Shown piece by piece: positions 25,011 to 40,601 of a DNA stretch of 64,000 bases (its first letter is position 1; each line of letters begins with the position of its first letter). Under the pieces are notes generated by a model. The model saw only the letters and a program-made list of their open reading frames with translations, was not told the DNA's origin and did no database searches. The position numbers were made by a program, and so were the translations under genes. Origin of the DNA: Tethya wilhelma (Eukaryota; Porifera; Demospongiae; Tethyida; Tethyidae); NCBI GenBank assembly GCA_964030475.1, contig CAXIPT010000004.1:3173145-3237144 (forward strand), written 5' to 3'.

Positions 25011-25413
25011 AACTCAAATCATCATTATATCATCATTGTGAACCAGTACTTGTAATTGATCCAACTTGTTTGAGATCATGCTGTAAATTGTGTTTTCTCC
25101 TCTTGAAATTTTGACCGTGTGGTTAATAATTTAATTTGTTTTTGACACAATTAATATCTAGTGTATTATTCTTAAAAAATAAAATATTTGTTAAAATAAA
25201 AATCATAATTATAATCAATAACACAATTATGTAGTATAAAATTAATAATAATTATTCAGGGTAGTTACAAAATTACAGTCATGACATACTATAGATATAG
25301 TACATAGATCTACTAGCCCATGTAATTGTCAGTCAAATCTATACTGTAAATCATCTATGTCATATAAAAATAATATTATTAGTAACTATCATTATTATTG
25401 TTGTAGCATAGAC

Positions 25414-26730
25414 TCAAGTGAGGCAGAGTGTGACTTGAAACACCAGTGAGTTGTAGTCAGCCACATATCTCTCAATCTGATCGTGACTTGCGATCTGTTC
25501 TGCCGTAAACAGAGTCATACCTCCCAAATCATCATCCCTCTCTTGATTATTTGCTTTCTCAACATTTGACACACCATCATCATCATCAAAAGAACGATCT
25601 CCTAGTTCAGTGTGTTGGTGGTGGTGGTGGCCAGAACTAGAGCCATAGCTTCCCCCATAACTATATTTTCCTTCTTCTTCTTCTTCTTGTTCCTCCTCTT
25701 CTTCCTCTTCCAAAACCGATGAAGATTGGTTGGTACCTTGGTCAGATATGTTGCTAGAGTTCATTGAAGTAGTGGCTATAGAAGATGGCTGTTGGCACCA
25801 CGGTGGAAATATCCGTGCTAGTCGTACGCTTTCATTTGTGAGTGGTCCTTTGGTTTTATGCTCCGAGAAAGATGCTCTCTTTTTGGAAGAACTCAGATGA
25901 TGCTTCGCGGTGGCCTTTGCGATGTGATCCGAGACTTCAGACTTGTTTTCAGGTGTCCAAGTCACTTCGAGTGTCTTTGCCAGCGAGCCTGTCAAGTGAC
26001 CATTAATGTCCTCATTGCTTGTCACCTCGTCAAACGATGTAGCAGCACTCACTATGCCAGTTTCGGTTATCACTTCAACTCTGATCCCGACGTGTGAAGG
26101 TAGCGAAATTGGCCATTCTAGCTGATCGTCAAAGAGTAGCAGGAGAGAGAGAGATAGATGCGACCCAGCTCCAGAGCCTATGCCACTTGGATACACCACA
26201 AGGCACATCTTGTATCCTCCGCGAACAGTGAAATGAGGACTTATCCATTTCTTGCCGCTCTTTCTCAAACTTGAGTAGTCGTTCATACGAAATGTGCAGT
26301 GGTCACCTAGCTTTTTGATGATAATATCAGGCAGTAAGAGTTGCGTTCGAATACACTCTAGAGCAGGTATTTGAGTGATACCACTGTTCTCCAGGATGCT
26401 TTCGAGAAAATCCACTTCGGTTTTTATTGCTTCCAGTTTTTCCAGCGGGGAAATGACCACCATAGGGTCGGGTGGACACTCAGGATCATCCAAGGAGGTA
26501 GAGAGACTTCTGCGATGAAGATCCATGACCATTTGTAAATGTTGCTCGGTGTTTTCTGTGAGGTGGTCATGATAGGCTCCATCGGTGTAGAGTCGATGTG
26601 TGCAGCCTACTTCAGAGAAGGGGCACTCCATGGATACTGTTTCATCAGTCGGTGTTTGGTGGTGGTGGTGATGGTGGTCGTCTGAAAACCTGGTTAAATG
26701 CCTGTGGTTCTCTTCTTGATCTGTTGCCAT
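25414..26730 (-). CDS. TRAF-like protein: TRAF zinc finger plus a MATH domain split by a low-complexity insertion
   Basis: Intronless frame of 438 residues. Residues 35-65 hold a TRAF-type zinc finger (CPFSEVGC, then H-x3-H). A short coiled coil around 95-115 follows. Residues 145-222 match the first half of a TRAF-type MATH domain, with SPHFTVRGGYKMCLVVYPSG, GSHLSLSLLLLFDD and LEWPISLP. The expected last strands appear only at 404-437 (MTLFTAEQI, then YVADYNSLVFQVTL). Between them sits a roughly 180-residue stretch with Ser-rich, poly-Glu, Gly/Ser/Tyr and poly-His segments. No RING is present, so ligase activity is unlikely; the role is more probably as an adaptor. It converges tail-to-tail with the RING gene, 403 bases apart. 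The start ATG is the first in the frame and is followed by a His-rich, probably disordered N-terminus. Confidence 0.8.
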   Translation of the reverse strand: MATDQEENHRHLTRFSDDHHHHHHQTPTDETVSMECPFSEVGCTHRLYTDGAYHDHLTENTEQHLQMVMDLHRRSLSTSLDDPECPPDPMVVISPLEKLEAIKTEVDFLESILENSGITQIPALECIRTQLLLPDIIIKKLGDHCTFRMNDYSSLRKSGKKWISPHFTVRGGYKMCLVVYPSGIGSGAGSHLSLSLLLLFDDQLEWPISLPSHVGIRVEVITETGIVSAATSFDEVTSNEDINGHLTGSLAKTLEVTWTPENKSEVSDHIAKATAKHHLSSSKKRASFSEHKTKGPLTNESVRLARIFPPWCQQPSSIATTSMNSSNISDQGTNQSSSVLEEEEEEEQEEEEEGKYSYGGSYGSSSGHHHHQHTELGDRSFDDDDGVSNVEKANNQERDDDLGGMTLFTAEQIASHDQIERYVADYNSLVFQVTLCLT

Positions 26731-27115
26731 TGCTAATGCACATGCATAATATAATTACGACAATAATTTGATTTCAAAAGTTCACTCAGCTATACACTAT
26801 ACTGATCTGTTCGACCTACAATAAGTACTGTGATAATTATAAAGGCTACGTTTTTTTTATGTAAGAGTAGCTACATAAGCTTTATTAGCTATGACAATTA
26901 ATGCCCACTTTCTCATGCAATCTATTATCCCATAGAATACACATGCAATTCAACATACTAAAATACTAAATTGTGTAGCTAAAAGCCTCTCTTGAATCCT
27001 TTTATCATACATAATTGAACACAACACACCCAATAGACCGGTAATACAAAGTCCACCATTATACTATTAGTTACAATGCAATCAGTGTTGAACACACACA
27101 CACACACACACACTG

Positions 27116-27146
<31 letters not shown>

Positions 27147-28553
27147 CAACAAAGCACTATCTATAGAACACACTACGCATGCAATCAATTTGTTTACTGA
27201 GAAGGGAGTACGTAGCAACCTGTTTCACAACAATGTCATCCTACATAATTTATTATACCTCAATGAATCTGATCATCCACAAAGAGCTTTAGCTCAGTCA
27301 GTTACTGTACAACTGTTAGTCCAGTACACATATATAGTTAGGTAGAATCCTTACAGCAGTGAGCTTCTCAAACTTCTCTGAGATTGACCATAGAACTGCT
27401 TAGCTGAATCCTAACTGAATAGTTCTAACTTCTTACTGCCTCCAGGAATGTTTGTTCAGCTTAAGAAATGAAATCTAGTGTCTATATACAGTATTCTGTT
27501 ACAGAAATTAAGTTCACTCACTATTAAATGTCAGCTATAGTTAGTACAATATTTATTATATAGGAGCTAGTATTCTTTATATATTCTTTCACAATTGTTA
27601 CATACAGGGGACTGATAAACTCTAGCTAGAGTAGGCTTGTTTACGCACTTACTGGTAGTGAACTTGCATGAGCTCCTGCGGGTAGTATAGCAGCTATATA
27701 ACAGTCAGTTATGGCACATACACATGCACAATATGATACACTACATTATTATTATACAACAAAATTAATGGACCAATTCATTGCCTAACAGACACACATG
27801 TACATGAATACATGTTGGTAATATGATGATAGGTATTGATAACAATGTTGGGTTGTTTCCGCCTAAACACTGCATGTGGTCTTGTAACGTATGATCGAGT
27901 GTCATGTCTAATGGCTCACTGCATGAGATGAAACAAGTAAACAACTATAAATCACAGGCATCGGTGACGTCTAAAGTTACTCGGTGTGACACTCATCATG
28001 TCAGATTAAGTTGTGACAATATGACCAATCAGTGATACAGTCATGCTGACTATCAACACAATGATAGCACACATCTTTTGATAATGTAGGGGCCCATGTT
28101 AATGTTCCAATTGCTAATTTCTATGGTGACTCAGTGTGTCTCAGACTCTGATTGTCATTGCACAGCTTCAAGTTCAAGCATAGATCATAGTGATCTGTGG
28201 TTCAAGGTGCTTTCTATTTAGAACAATCGCTCATACTTATAGACATAGTTTGACATTGCTGCATTGGCGGTGTACTTACGAATATTTGCAGACTTTTCAT
28301 TGTCTCTTTTTGCTGATGGATTTACCTCTGATTCTCAAGTACACCTTTTCAACAGCCATTCCAAGTATAGTCATAGTTCTGCGCAGTGCAGTAAAGAGAC
28401 GCTGCGCGGCCGATTGGCGGTTCAATACGTAATCAATCGCCCCTCCCAAAAGTTCACGTGAGATTTAACCTTTGACCCCCTAATCACGACATCCAGAAAT
28501 AAAGCGAGCCATAAACATCAGAGCCAGCTAGTGAAGACAGATAGAGAGGCATC
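26731..28553. other. Divergent intergenic region between the TRAF-like and myotrophin genes
   Basis: No coding sequence is supported. A (CA)n tract lies at 27093-27144. Near the myotrophin start there is CCGATTGGCGG at about 28409-28419, which contains an inverted CCAAT box. This makes the region a plausible two-way promoter. Confidence 0.5.
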
Positions 28554-28917
28554 ATGAGTGACGCAGAACGATTGCAATGGGCCGCGAAGAACGGTGATCT
28601 AGATGCTGTAAAGGAAATAGTCGAGGTATGTGTTACTTTAGAGTGGTGTAACCCAGACTTTGAAGATACACTACAGACTGATCAGGCAGTGTGTCTTTAA
28701 TTTTTGTGAGTGCTCTTGTAAACGTACAGCAAGGTGCGCATGTGTACCTCTACTTGCTAGTAGTTGGCTTGTGAATCTTCTTTAGAAATGGATGTCAACA
28801 TTGAAAAAATTCTTCAATAATTTTATCTGCTAGTACTGTGGGTTGATCGAGGTTGTGTACTTTGACCATGTTAGTTTGTGTGTGTGTGTGTGTGTCACCC
28901 TGTGTGTGTGTTGTCAC

Positions 28918-28982
<65 letters not shown>

Positions 28983-29794
28983 GCCTATCATAACAGCATA
29001 CATACACAGTTTAGTGTATCACGCATCAACTTTACACTGCGTTGTGTACAATATCTTCACGGTTTGAGGTTTGACTCAATCATCTGATGAGATGAAGCTA
29101 AACCTTATGTGATTCAGTAAGAATCAGTACACCTTGTTGAATACTTAGAGCCTCGTATACTAGCCACAATGTTGTTCAGTACATTAGCAAATCAACTTGG
29201 TATGTTTGCATATGGCCTACACCCCATTTACTTGGTACTTTATCTCAATTGTACTAGAACAACATCGTACTGTTATTTCTATTACACTATACTGAAAGAT
29301 ATATTATTATGGACGTGAAGTACATATTCTTAACGATTGAAATGAACAAATGTCTTAGCCAAAGAATGTCGTCTTGTTTTGGCAGACTGTATCTTCATAC
29401 AACCTCTTAGTATTGGAATGTATGTGTCAGTATTGTGTGATCAAATTATTATACGGAGGCTTTTATATTTCTAATGGACTCTACAAAGCTTTTAGTGTGT
29501 TTGTGTACGTGTGAACTTACCATAGGTTGGTAAACCAAAGTATTTGTGTGCTTACTAACCACTGGGAAAAGATGGCTGTTCTAGACAACCTTTGTACCTT
29601 TCTTTTCATCAAGAGACTTGATCACTTGTTTGAAAAACACTAATGTCTATATAAGAGCTCTTGCGTTGAAAGCATTTTTTTCTCAGTTTTAAGTTTAATT
29701 TTGACGTGTAAAGATCATTTTCATCTAATCTTTAACTGTCTACTATAATTGTCACCAAATGTTTTATCATGAGTGTTTCTAGATTGCTTACAGT

Positions 29795-29845
<51 letters not shown>

Positions 29846-30791
29846 GGATTTGATGTCAACTCTGACATTCTCAACGGCAGAAATGCCCTTCATTATGCTG
29901 CTGACTATGGCCAGACAAATGTGATAGAATATCTCTGCAAGAAAGGAGCTAAAATCGATGTAAGTACGTCGCATGTACTGAAGCTTTTACCTTGAGCATC
30001 GTAATGGATATGGGGAATATTCCATGATACCTTCACTTGCTATAGTTTAAAGATTGTCTGTAAGTAATTACGTATGACTTTTCCCTATTTACACACACAC
30101 AATACACACAAACCCACACTCACAACAAATATACACACACATACACACACACACAGCTTCCTGATAAGCACGGTATCACAGCTCTATTGGCGGCCATTTA
30201 CGAAGACCATGCTGAGTGTGTCAAACTTTTATTAGCAAAGGTACAATACACACACGTAGATACATTGAATACACCTACAATGTTGGCATGTAAGCTTGTA
30301 TGTAAAGCATTGAGCATTACAACTCATTATGCCTATTCTTATTGACAACAATAATGTCCCATTCTGATAGATAGTAGTACTGTACATTTGTTTTCCCATT
30401 AAAATCCAGGGCATTTTATTTTCTAATGGCAGTTAGTGACCCAGTTAGGACCAACATTTAGTTGAGACCCAGCCTGGAAAAGCTTTTCACCTCAACATTT
30501 TTGGGGCGAGCCAAAGCTTGTATGATGCTAAACTGTCAGTACAAGTAGCTCATTCCTTTGGGTGCCCTAAGTTCGCATTTTCTAGCTCTGTATATTGCGT
30601 ATTTCTCAACAAAAAAATGACACAAACCGACAGTGCTTGTATGTTGACATAGTTCCTTTAAGATCTCCTACTTCTAGTGGGAGTTGTACCACCCATAAGA
30701 AATTGATCCATCACCTCTGTCCCGGTTATGTAAGAGTTGAGTTACAATTAACATCTAATCCAATGTGGACAAGGGTTGAAACACCCACACC

Positions 30792-30835
<44 letters not shown>

Positions 30836-30947
30836 CTCTCTCTCTCTCTCTCTCTCTCAGGGTGCTAGTAAGTCTGGTAAAGCTCCTGATGGTAACTCGT
30901 ACGCTGATTGTGCAGAATCAGATGAAGTAAAAGCACTGCTCAAATGA
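28554..30947 (+). CDS. MTPN: Myotrophin (V-1) homologue, ankyrin-repeat protein
   Basis: Four exons: 28554-28625, 29846-29959, 30157-30240 and 30861-30947, giving exactly 118 residues, the length I recall for vertebrate myotrophin. The start MSDAERLQWAAKNGDLDAV and ankyrin motifs GRNALHYAADYGQTNVIEYL and DKHGITALLAAIYEDH align closely with the family. Myotrophin binds capping protein and so restrains capping of actin barbed ends; NF-kappa-B-linked roles are also described. All introns are in phase 0. The second exon must start at the GGA at 29846 to keep the frame, but the two bases before it are AA, not AG. Either one G is missing from the assembly (AAAGGG read as AAAGG) or the site is unusual. 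Three of the three 3' splice sites abut CA or CT microsatellites. Confidence 0.93.
28879..28980. repeat. (GT)n microsatellite in intron 1 of myotrophin
   Basis: Nearly uninterrupted GT tract of about 100 bases with two CACCC interruptions, in the early part of the intron. Confidence 0.95.
29795..29842. repeat. (CA)n microsatellite at the acceptor of myotrophin exon 2
   Basis: The repeat runs up to ACACAAAGG, where the exon should begin. Slippage or miscalling at this spot could explain the missing canonical AG in the required phase. Confidence 0.95.
30792..30860. repeat. (CA)n(CT)n microsatellite at the acceptor of myotrophin exon 4
   Basis: Compound tract ending CTCTCTCAG, joined directly to the last exon at 30861. 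Confidence 0.95.
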
Positions 30948-31752
30948 CTACCATCTCATTCTGACACTCTAGCTTTGGAAGAACTGAAGATATGTGACTG
31001 ACTGAGAGTATTGGCTGCATGAGATGTTACATTTCTGTGCATTGGTGTTATATACCCTACTTTTTTTTTCTGATTTAGAAATATTTTGTGTTCTATCTGC
31101 GTAGTAGTTTGTGAGTTGTTATTTTGTGGTACGTCTTCTGTACATGATGTATTGTCATGTACACTTATGTTGATTATTATTATTTCTATTGAGGTATGCT
31201 GTTATAGTCTATAGATCAACTTTTTATTGTGCTGAGTCAGCAGATATTGAAGACCTAAATTGTGCATACATGTGACCAGATCTTGGCAGTTAGATGGTTG
31301 ACCTTTGGGTATTGATATAGTTCATTATTGACCACAGTACCTTAGTCATCCACAATATTATTGATGAGTTTGCTTGTACATATACATGATCATGGGTGCA
31401 CCCAAGGGTAAGTCATTAGTGAACTATTGCCCAAAGGTCAACTGCGTGACCATTGTGCCATGTATATCTGATATACATTTGACTCACATGCAGGATGATG
31501 ACTGATGTAAAAAGTAGTACTGTTATATAATTTAATTCCCTGTTACACTCATGCAATGGATGATCATCTAAAAGGTAGCTATAGGAAAAGTAACATGCAG
31601 AAAAACTTGATAATTATAACGTAAAACACACAATGTCATACAACAGCAATTGATCTTTGAGTCCGATACATACACAATGACATGAATGAACAAAATTTGT
31701 AAAAAAAAAACAACAAACAAACCGAAGACACACAATACATAGCCTCTTTTGT

Positions 31753-33334
31753 CTAATCTTCACTACTGCTAGTTTGACCACCATCATTATCACTATCCTC
31801 ATTGTTCGTTATATCCCAGTCTTTCAGTTTTGATGACTTCATGTAGTCGTCTCTCAAAATGGCCCAACTTGGCTCTCTTGAAGATGCTGACTCAGCAGTT
31901 GACGGTGATCTAGTTCTTCCGACCGCGGTAGATGAAGGGGAAGTCCCTGACTTTAACATGTCAATGAAGCTACCTTTATCAATGCCAGTTCTCAATACTG
32001 CATAGTGCAAAGGAATAAACATGATGTAATAGTGATGTCATAAATCGAAAAGGCATCATAAGACAATATAAAGAATCAAAGTGAGTTGTTATTTTAAGGA
32101 TGCCTTGACCTTGCAAAGGTTCTTTTAACTTGAGGTAGTTTCACATGCGTAAATATAACTATGATGTAATAATGACATAATAGCCAAAAGTGGGGATTTA
32201 CCTTTGCTTTGTTTCCCCTCTGATGATCCGGCCCCCTTTAATTTCACCTCAATCTCTCTCTGTTGACGACTGACAGCATTGAACAACTGCACCACTGCAG
32301 AAAAGATATAGGCCACATGACATCAAAATAAAGGTCACAAGCCAGATGCAGAGGTTGGAGGCTATGCTGACTCAGCATTGCCAGAAACCACCACTAAACA
32401 TAAATGGGGAAAGCTGCATACAATTATGTATCTAAAATTAAGAAAATTGTATGCATAACAATATTATGTTATGTTACCCTCATGCCCAGGCTCTTTTGCA
32501 AATATTTCCTTCAAAAATATTCGTGAGGAAGAAGCCTGGGAACAAGGCTAATGTTATATACAGAAAAACCTCCGAACAAAGGACACTTTCGGCTTGTTTG
32601 TCCTTTGTAGAGAGGTTGTCCTCTTCTCGGAGGTTCTGTATGTATTGCTATAATAGGGAATTGGAATTTTTGGGAACCAAGAATCATCCCTTGTTGAGAG
32701 GTTTATAATACTGTGCCCCTATCTTGGAGGGTCCACTATCGGAGGTTCTACTGTACCTCCACTGGTTGCCACTCTCTGTAGCTCTCTCTCCTGTTCGTAG
32801 TTCATGTCACCAGGTAACATGTGATATCTCCTCACCACCTCACTCAGGCTCACAGCATGGTCAACACTATCCTTCTTAGCTTTACTACTACTCTCTGATG
32901 AAGCATCATTCTCTACAGGTCTAGGTCTCTTCTTAGGTCGGGTTGACTTGCTGTCCTGTCCTGATGATGGTTCGTCCTGAACAGTTAACCCACTCTAAAA
33001 TTATAGATAACGCATGGAGCTATAATATGATAGCCTGTACCAGGATCTCTCCTTTAACCTTACATAATTTAACAGAGTGCAAGGTCAATGGGAGAGCCGA
33101 AAGATACTTAGGCTAATGTTATGAGGAAAAATTGTACAATAAAGCAATACTATCTATATAATATATTTGGGGGGGAAAAATGATGTCACTATAAATTTGT
33201 GCTAAAACTATAGTCATGGTATTAATATAAGCAGTAAAAAAAATTACATTATTTTCTCCACTCAAGAGTCTGGCCATAACAGCAGCCATTCCAGAATGAC
33301 CTTTGACCTCCAGTGGACCGTTCTCTTCATCCAT
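31753..33334 (-). CDS. RRP15: RRP15-like ribosome biogenesis protein
   Basis: Four exons on the minus strand: 33334-33248, 32994-32757, 32294-32202 and 31997-31753, all with consistent phases, giving about 220 residues. The diagnostic core is LQRVATSG joined across a splice to VVQLFNAV, with KLKGAGSS after it and AILRDDYM near the C-terminus, as in RRP15. Exon 2 is basic and Ser-rich (RPKKRPRP), as expected for a nucleolar protein. The C-terminus is acidic (NNEDSDNDGG). RRP15 acts in 60S pre-ribosome maturation (processing of the 27S/5.8S/28S precursor). It is arranged head-to-head with thymidylate synthase. Its intron 2 donor coincides with the end of a transposable element. Confidence 0.9.
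32562..32756. mobile_element. Dispersed element abutting the RRP15 exon 2 donor
   Basis: Internal inverted motifs include AAAACCTCCGAACAAAGGAC, CTTCTCGGAGGTTCTGTA and ATCGGAGGTTCTACTGTAC. The TCTACTGTAC terminus is the same kind of end seen in the repeats at 9.5 and 47 kb. Its last bases supply the GTACAG donor of the RRP15 intron. Confidence 0.6.
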
Positions 33335-33695
33335 ATCTTGCTTATCACAGAAAACGTGAAACTATTTCTCTTCTTTGCCAGTCAGTCCTCTAGTTCTCAC
33401 TCCACGTGGGTGCAATGAGGATATCCCGGCTCATTATTGTATTGATCTAAGCTGCACGTGCCGGTGGTAAGCGCATGCGCGATTGTCGAATTTGAGCGTG
33501 CTTATCAATACAATCTCTATCGCGCTTGCTTTGAATGAAGGTCTCTGGCTTCCCACCCCCTACGGCCATAATTATGTCGGTTGTAACCACAAAAGTAGCG
33601 GCAAAATTGGCGGCAAAAACACATTCACTTCTGTTTTTCTCACAAACTGGTTACTCTGACTGTTTCTATACTGACAGACTCTTCGCATTGTGGCA
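33335..33695. promoter_or_regulatory. Bidirectional promoter of RRP15 and thymidylate synthase
   Basis: The two start codons are 361 bases apart and face away from each other. GCGCATGCGC at 33471-33480 is the core of an NRF-1-type palindrome (consensus YGCGCAYGCGCR). This arrangement is typical of growth-related housekeeping gene pairs. Shared control is inferred. Confidence 0.65.
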
Positions 33696-37767
<4,072 letters not shown>

Positions 37768-38433
37768 ACATTTATCACTGAACACAATGACATTGTCTGG
37801 GCTTCACAATGTACTGTACAGTTTCAGTTACGTACCTTTCTCTACTTTCATTTTCCAGATAGTTTAACTGATTACAATTAAAGTATTCCAATTAAAATTA
37901 AATCATTCTAATGCATAAACAGAGTTCACAGTTCATAGTTTGAATAATATTGATTGTACCTACTACACAATGTGCCCTCTGTGTATAAAATCAAAAATTA
38001 GGTTTTCAATTCATTTTGCGGATATAATTATAGCCTCGTATACGTATACCCAGGCTCTCTCCTTTTACCTTACACTAATGGTAAGATTGACAAAAAGCTC
38101 CTGATCATTTAACCATGCCAATTGGCAACCCATGACATATCATGGCCACAATGTTCACTGTGATTATTATAATAATTACAGTGCATACTTATATTATATA
38201 ATTATGATAATATGTTAATGTAAAGGTACAATACATAACCGGATACCAGTGAATACCATGCACATAAACTAACTACCATCTGTGCACAAGTAGCTACCAC
38301 TAATAGTCTATTAGTATAATGTATTACCTAATTAATGACATGAGAAAAAAAAAATCTATACTACAGTTGCATGGGATGCAATCAATATCTTCATATACAC
38401 ATGTGACCGTAATCATTACATTGTATGGTACTT

Positions 38434-39753
38434 TTATATACTGTTGGATAGCTGAGACACAATCTTCTTGGCCTTTTCCAACAGTTGTGTGCGGTTGGCG
38501 CCAAATAAAACAAAATTTCCAACCTGTGTACCACGTGGTACGTGTGAATCTTCATCCACAAGGAGTGTTATACCGGCTGACTGTTCGCATGAAACATTGT
38601 ATATCTCTTCCTTTTCTCCAATCGTACGTGCCAGTGATAAATTCAAAATATCCGAAGCTTTTCCTTCCCTGTTGGTATACCAGCGAAATCGCCCACAAAC
38701 TTCAGATGGAACCTGTTTTCTCTGGGGAGACTCTTCGTAACACTTTTCATCTTCTCCACAAGCAAGATACGTCATTGCTTTATACACGGAACTATCGTAA
38801 AGCTTCTTGTAAATGCCCATGGTGGATGGTGTACAGCGACCATTGACTTCAATAATATCGATTCGTTCACCACGCTTCCACAGGTCTACGTTGAAGAATG
38901 TACTCTTAAGCTTGTGATTCTTGACCACATCTTGTGTGTAGCTCACAATGGCTTCAATAGCACTGGCATCCTCCATTGTAGGTATGAAGAATCCTACAAG
39001 GTTTTCATTTCCAACAGGTACGGCTATGCTGTCGTATGTAGCCCAATGATGGATTTCTCCTTTGCTGTCTGCCCATCCTTCAAAACAGTGATAGTACCCT
39101 TTATCGTCTACGTACTCTTCAACCACAGCAGAAGCAACAGCTGCAAGGGGATACTTTTCCAGGTCAAGGTATTGGCGAAAAAGGGGTTGAAATGCTTTGG
39201 TGAGGCTAGGAAGGCTTTGACAATACGAGGTCAGCTTTTCTTCAAGCTCGGAGAATGTGTTTAGCTTTGAGACACCTACTGATCCTGTTAGCGCTGATGG
39301 CTTTATAAAGCAAGGAAAATGACTGCGAAGTCTGTCAATCTTTAGCTGTTGAGGTTCTCTTGGAATAGTAACACTTTCACACCATAGCTTGCTAGGTTCA
39401 GCAAGTCGAGAGTAGTACTTGTGATGACAGATGAATTCGCCTTCAAAGCTTGGTCCAGGAAGACCTGTTTCTTGACACACTGCAGCTGCAGTAAGTGCCA
39501 TGTTATCATAGCTGAAGAGAATACCTGTTATGTTGTTTTGGCGAACATAATCCACAGCTTTCTTGACAAATCCAAGGAAATTTAAACCATCAGAGTACTC
39601 ATTGGAGGGTAGGACAGATCCATATACCATGGAGGAATCTGGCTCTAGGAAATGGAAGGTGTACTCTTTCATGGAGTCACGGATCATGCGCACCGCTGTG
39701 CGATCTTGGTATCTCGGTCCAAGAACAAGTACTTCGTGTCTGATCTTCGCCAT
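38434..39753 (-). CDS. ATP-grasp ligase family protein, copy 1 (intronless)
   Basis: 439 residues in one exon. The N-terminal 110 residues resemble a Rossmann-like pre-ATP-grasp domain (HEVLVLGPRYQDR, then NNITGILFSYDNMALTAAAV). The ATP-grasp fold follows: PCFIKPSALTGSVGVSKL around 147-164 with the nucleotide-binding lysine at 151; VVEEYV at 210-215 as hinge; FFNVDLWKRGERIDIIEVNG with the metal-binding E-x-N-x-R at 302-306. A C-terminal domain of about 110 residues completes it. ATP-grasp enzymes join a carboxylate to an amine or thiol through an acyl-phosphate; the substrates here cannot be read from sequence. The lack of introns among intron-rich neighbours could mean retroposition or acquisition from bacteria. 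It lies tail-to-tail with thymidylate synthase. Copies or relics occur at 40.6, 48.7, 53-55, 55.7, 57.5-59.2 and 60.2-61.1 kb. Confidence 0.85.
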   Translation of the reverse strand: MAKIRHEVLVLGPRYQDRTAVRMIRDSMKEYTFHFLEPDSSMVYGSVLPSNEYSDGLNFLGFVKKAVDYVRQNNITGILFSYDNMALTAAAVCQETGLPGPSFEGEFICHHKYYSRLAEPSKLWCESVTIPREPQQLKIDRLRSHFPCFIKPSALTGSVGVSKLNTFSELEEKLTSYCQSLPSLTKAFQPLFRQYLDLEKYPLAAVASAVVEEYVDDKGYYHCFEGWADSKGEIHHWATYDSIAVPVGNENLVGFFIPTMEDASAIEAIVSYTQDVVKNHKLKSTFFNVDLWKRGERIDIIEVNGRCTPSTMGIYKKLYDSSVYKAMTYLACGEDEKCYEESPQRKQVPSEVCGRFRWYTNREGKASDILNLSLARTIGEKEEIYNVSCEQSAGITLLVDEDSHVPRGTQVGNFVLFGANRTQLLEKAKKIVSQLSNSI

Positions 39754-39835
39754 CTAGCTGGCTAGCTAGCATGCGCATGCGCATACGTACAAATCATGAA
39801 TGGACCTCAACACAATACAGGTAAGTAACTGTAAT
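38475..39835. repeat. Arm 1 of a 1361-bp inverted duplication
   Basis: Reverse complement of 48647-50007. It covers almost the whole ATP-grasp coding region and 82 bases upstream. The main frame and several opposite-strand frames translate identically in both arms, so nucleotide identity is near 100 percent. The partner arm ends at an n. Confidence 0.9.
39772..39783. promoter_or_regulatory. NRF-1-type palindrome upstream of ATP-grasp copy 1
   Basis: TGCGCATGCGCA lies 18 bases upstream of the start codon and fits the NRF-1 consensus YGCGCAYGCGCR exactly. The same site precedes the other ATP-grasp and TMEM53-like copies. Confidence 0.6.
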
Positions 39836-40057
39836 CATAGATAATAATAGCTAGTACCCGAGGTGGATGCTGTAATCATAGATAATAATATATACGCTTC
39901 GCGTAGATTGGAAACGCCTCCGTACGTATACCGGAAAATCGCGCTCCGCAAACACTGCACCGTTATGGCATGGTTTTTTCTTTGTTATTTTTGTGATGAT
40001 TGTTTTGTGTGTGTGTTGTTCCCCCTTCCCCCCTTTGCGCCTATGGTGGCGTGGAAA

Positions 40058-40093
<36 letters not shown>

Positions 40094-40601
40094 GATAATG
40101 GCGCCAAAGTAGAATCCGGGTCTGGGAACGAGGGTAAACGAACAATTACTAATTACTAATACTAAGTACTAATTTCTGTATATAATTTGTCTCCTATTCT
40201 GCACCGTTTTGCACGCTTACTGTCTACCTAGAAAACTTGAAGTTTACATGACCCAGAAAAGGTGCCTTAGTGACTTCAAAAATTAAGATGTAAAAGCCTA
40301 GATTTGCAGTTGAACCTGCATAAGTAAAATAACAGACTAGACGGCTCTACAATCCTTTGGACTATAAAATAATATTGTCCAGAAATGACCTCAACCAACG
40401 CACACTCTTAAAATAATATTAAAATAATATATATAAAATAATATTAAAATAATATATATAAAATAATATTGTCCAGAAATGACCTCAACCAACGCACACT
40501 CTTACAAATATGATATCCAGAACAATCACTGTGCTCATCTGGCTACAAAACTTCCATAGCCCTGCATAGGTACTGCCATTATGGACCACTCGCCGGGGAT
40601 C
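39836..40601. other. Intergenic, short repeats only
   Basis: (AAT)n tract at about 40059-40093. A direct duplication of AATATTGTCCAGAAATGACC with its following 30 bases lies at about 40370-40412 and 40464-40503. A repeated CTGTAATCATAGATAATAAT occurs at 39829 and 39869. No gene was recognised. Confidence 0.6.

Noticed and set aside
33690..33695. GTG start two codons upstream of the TYMS ATG
   Set aside because: Animal genes start at ATG; the ATG at 33696 is in frame and gives the full exon.
38914..39264. 116-codon frame opposite the ATP-grasp gene, repeated at 49218-49568 and similar at 58794 and 60563
   Set aside because: It is an antisense shadow of a conserved coding region; conservation follows the sense protein.
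38434..39753. Bacterial contaminant origin of the ATP-grasp gene
   Set aside because: It is embedded in the same uninterrupted stretch (15297-44576) as spliced animal genes, has AT-rich codon use like its neighbours, and has decayed paralogues nearby; ancient transfer remains possible.
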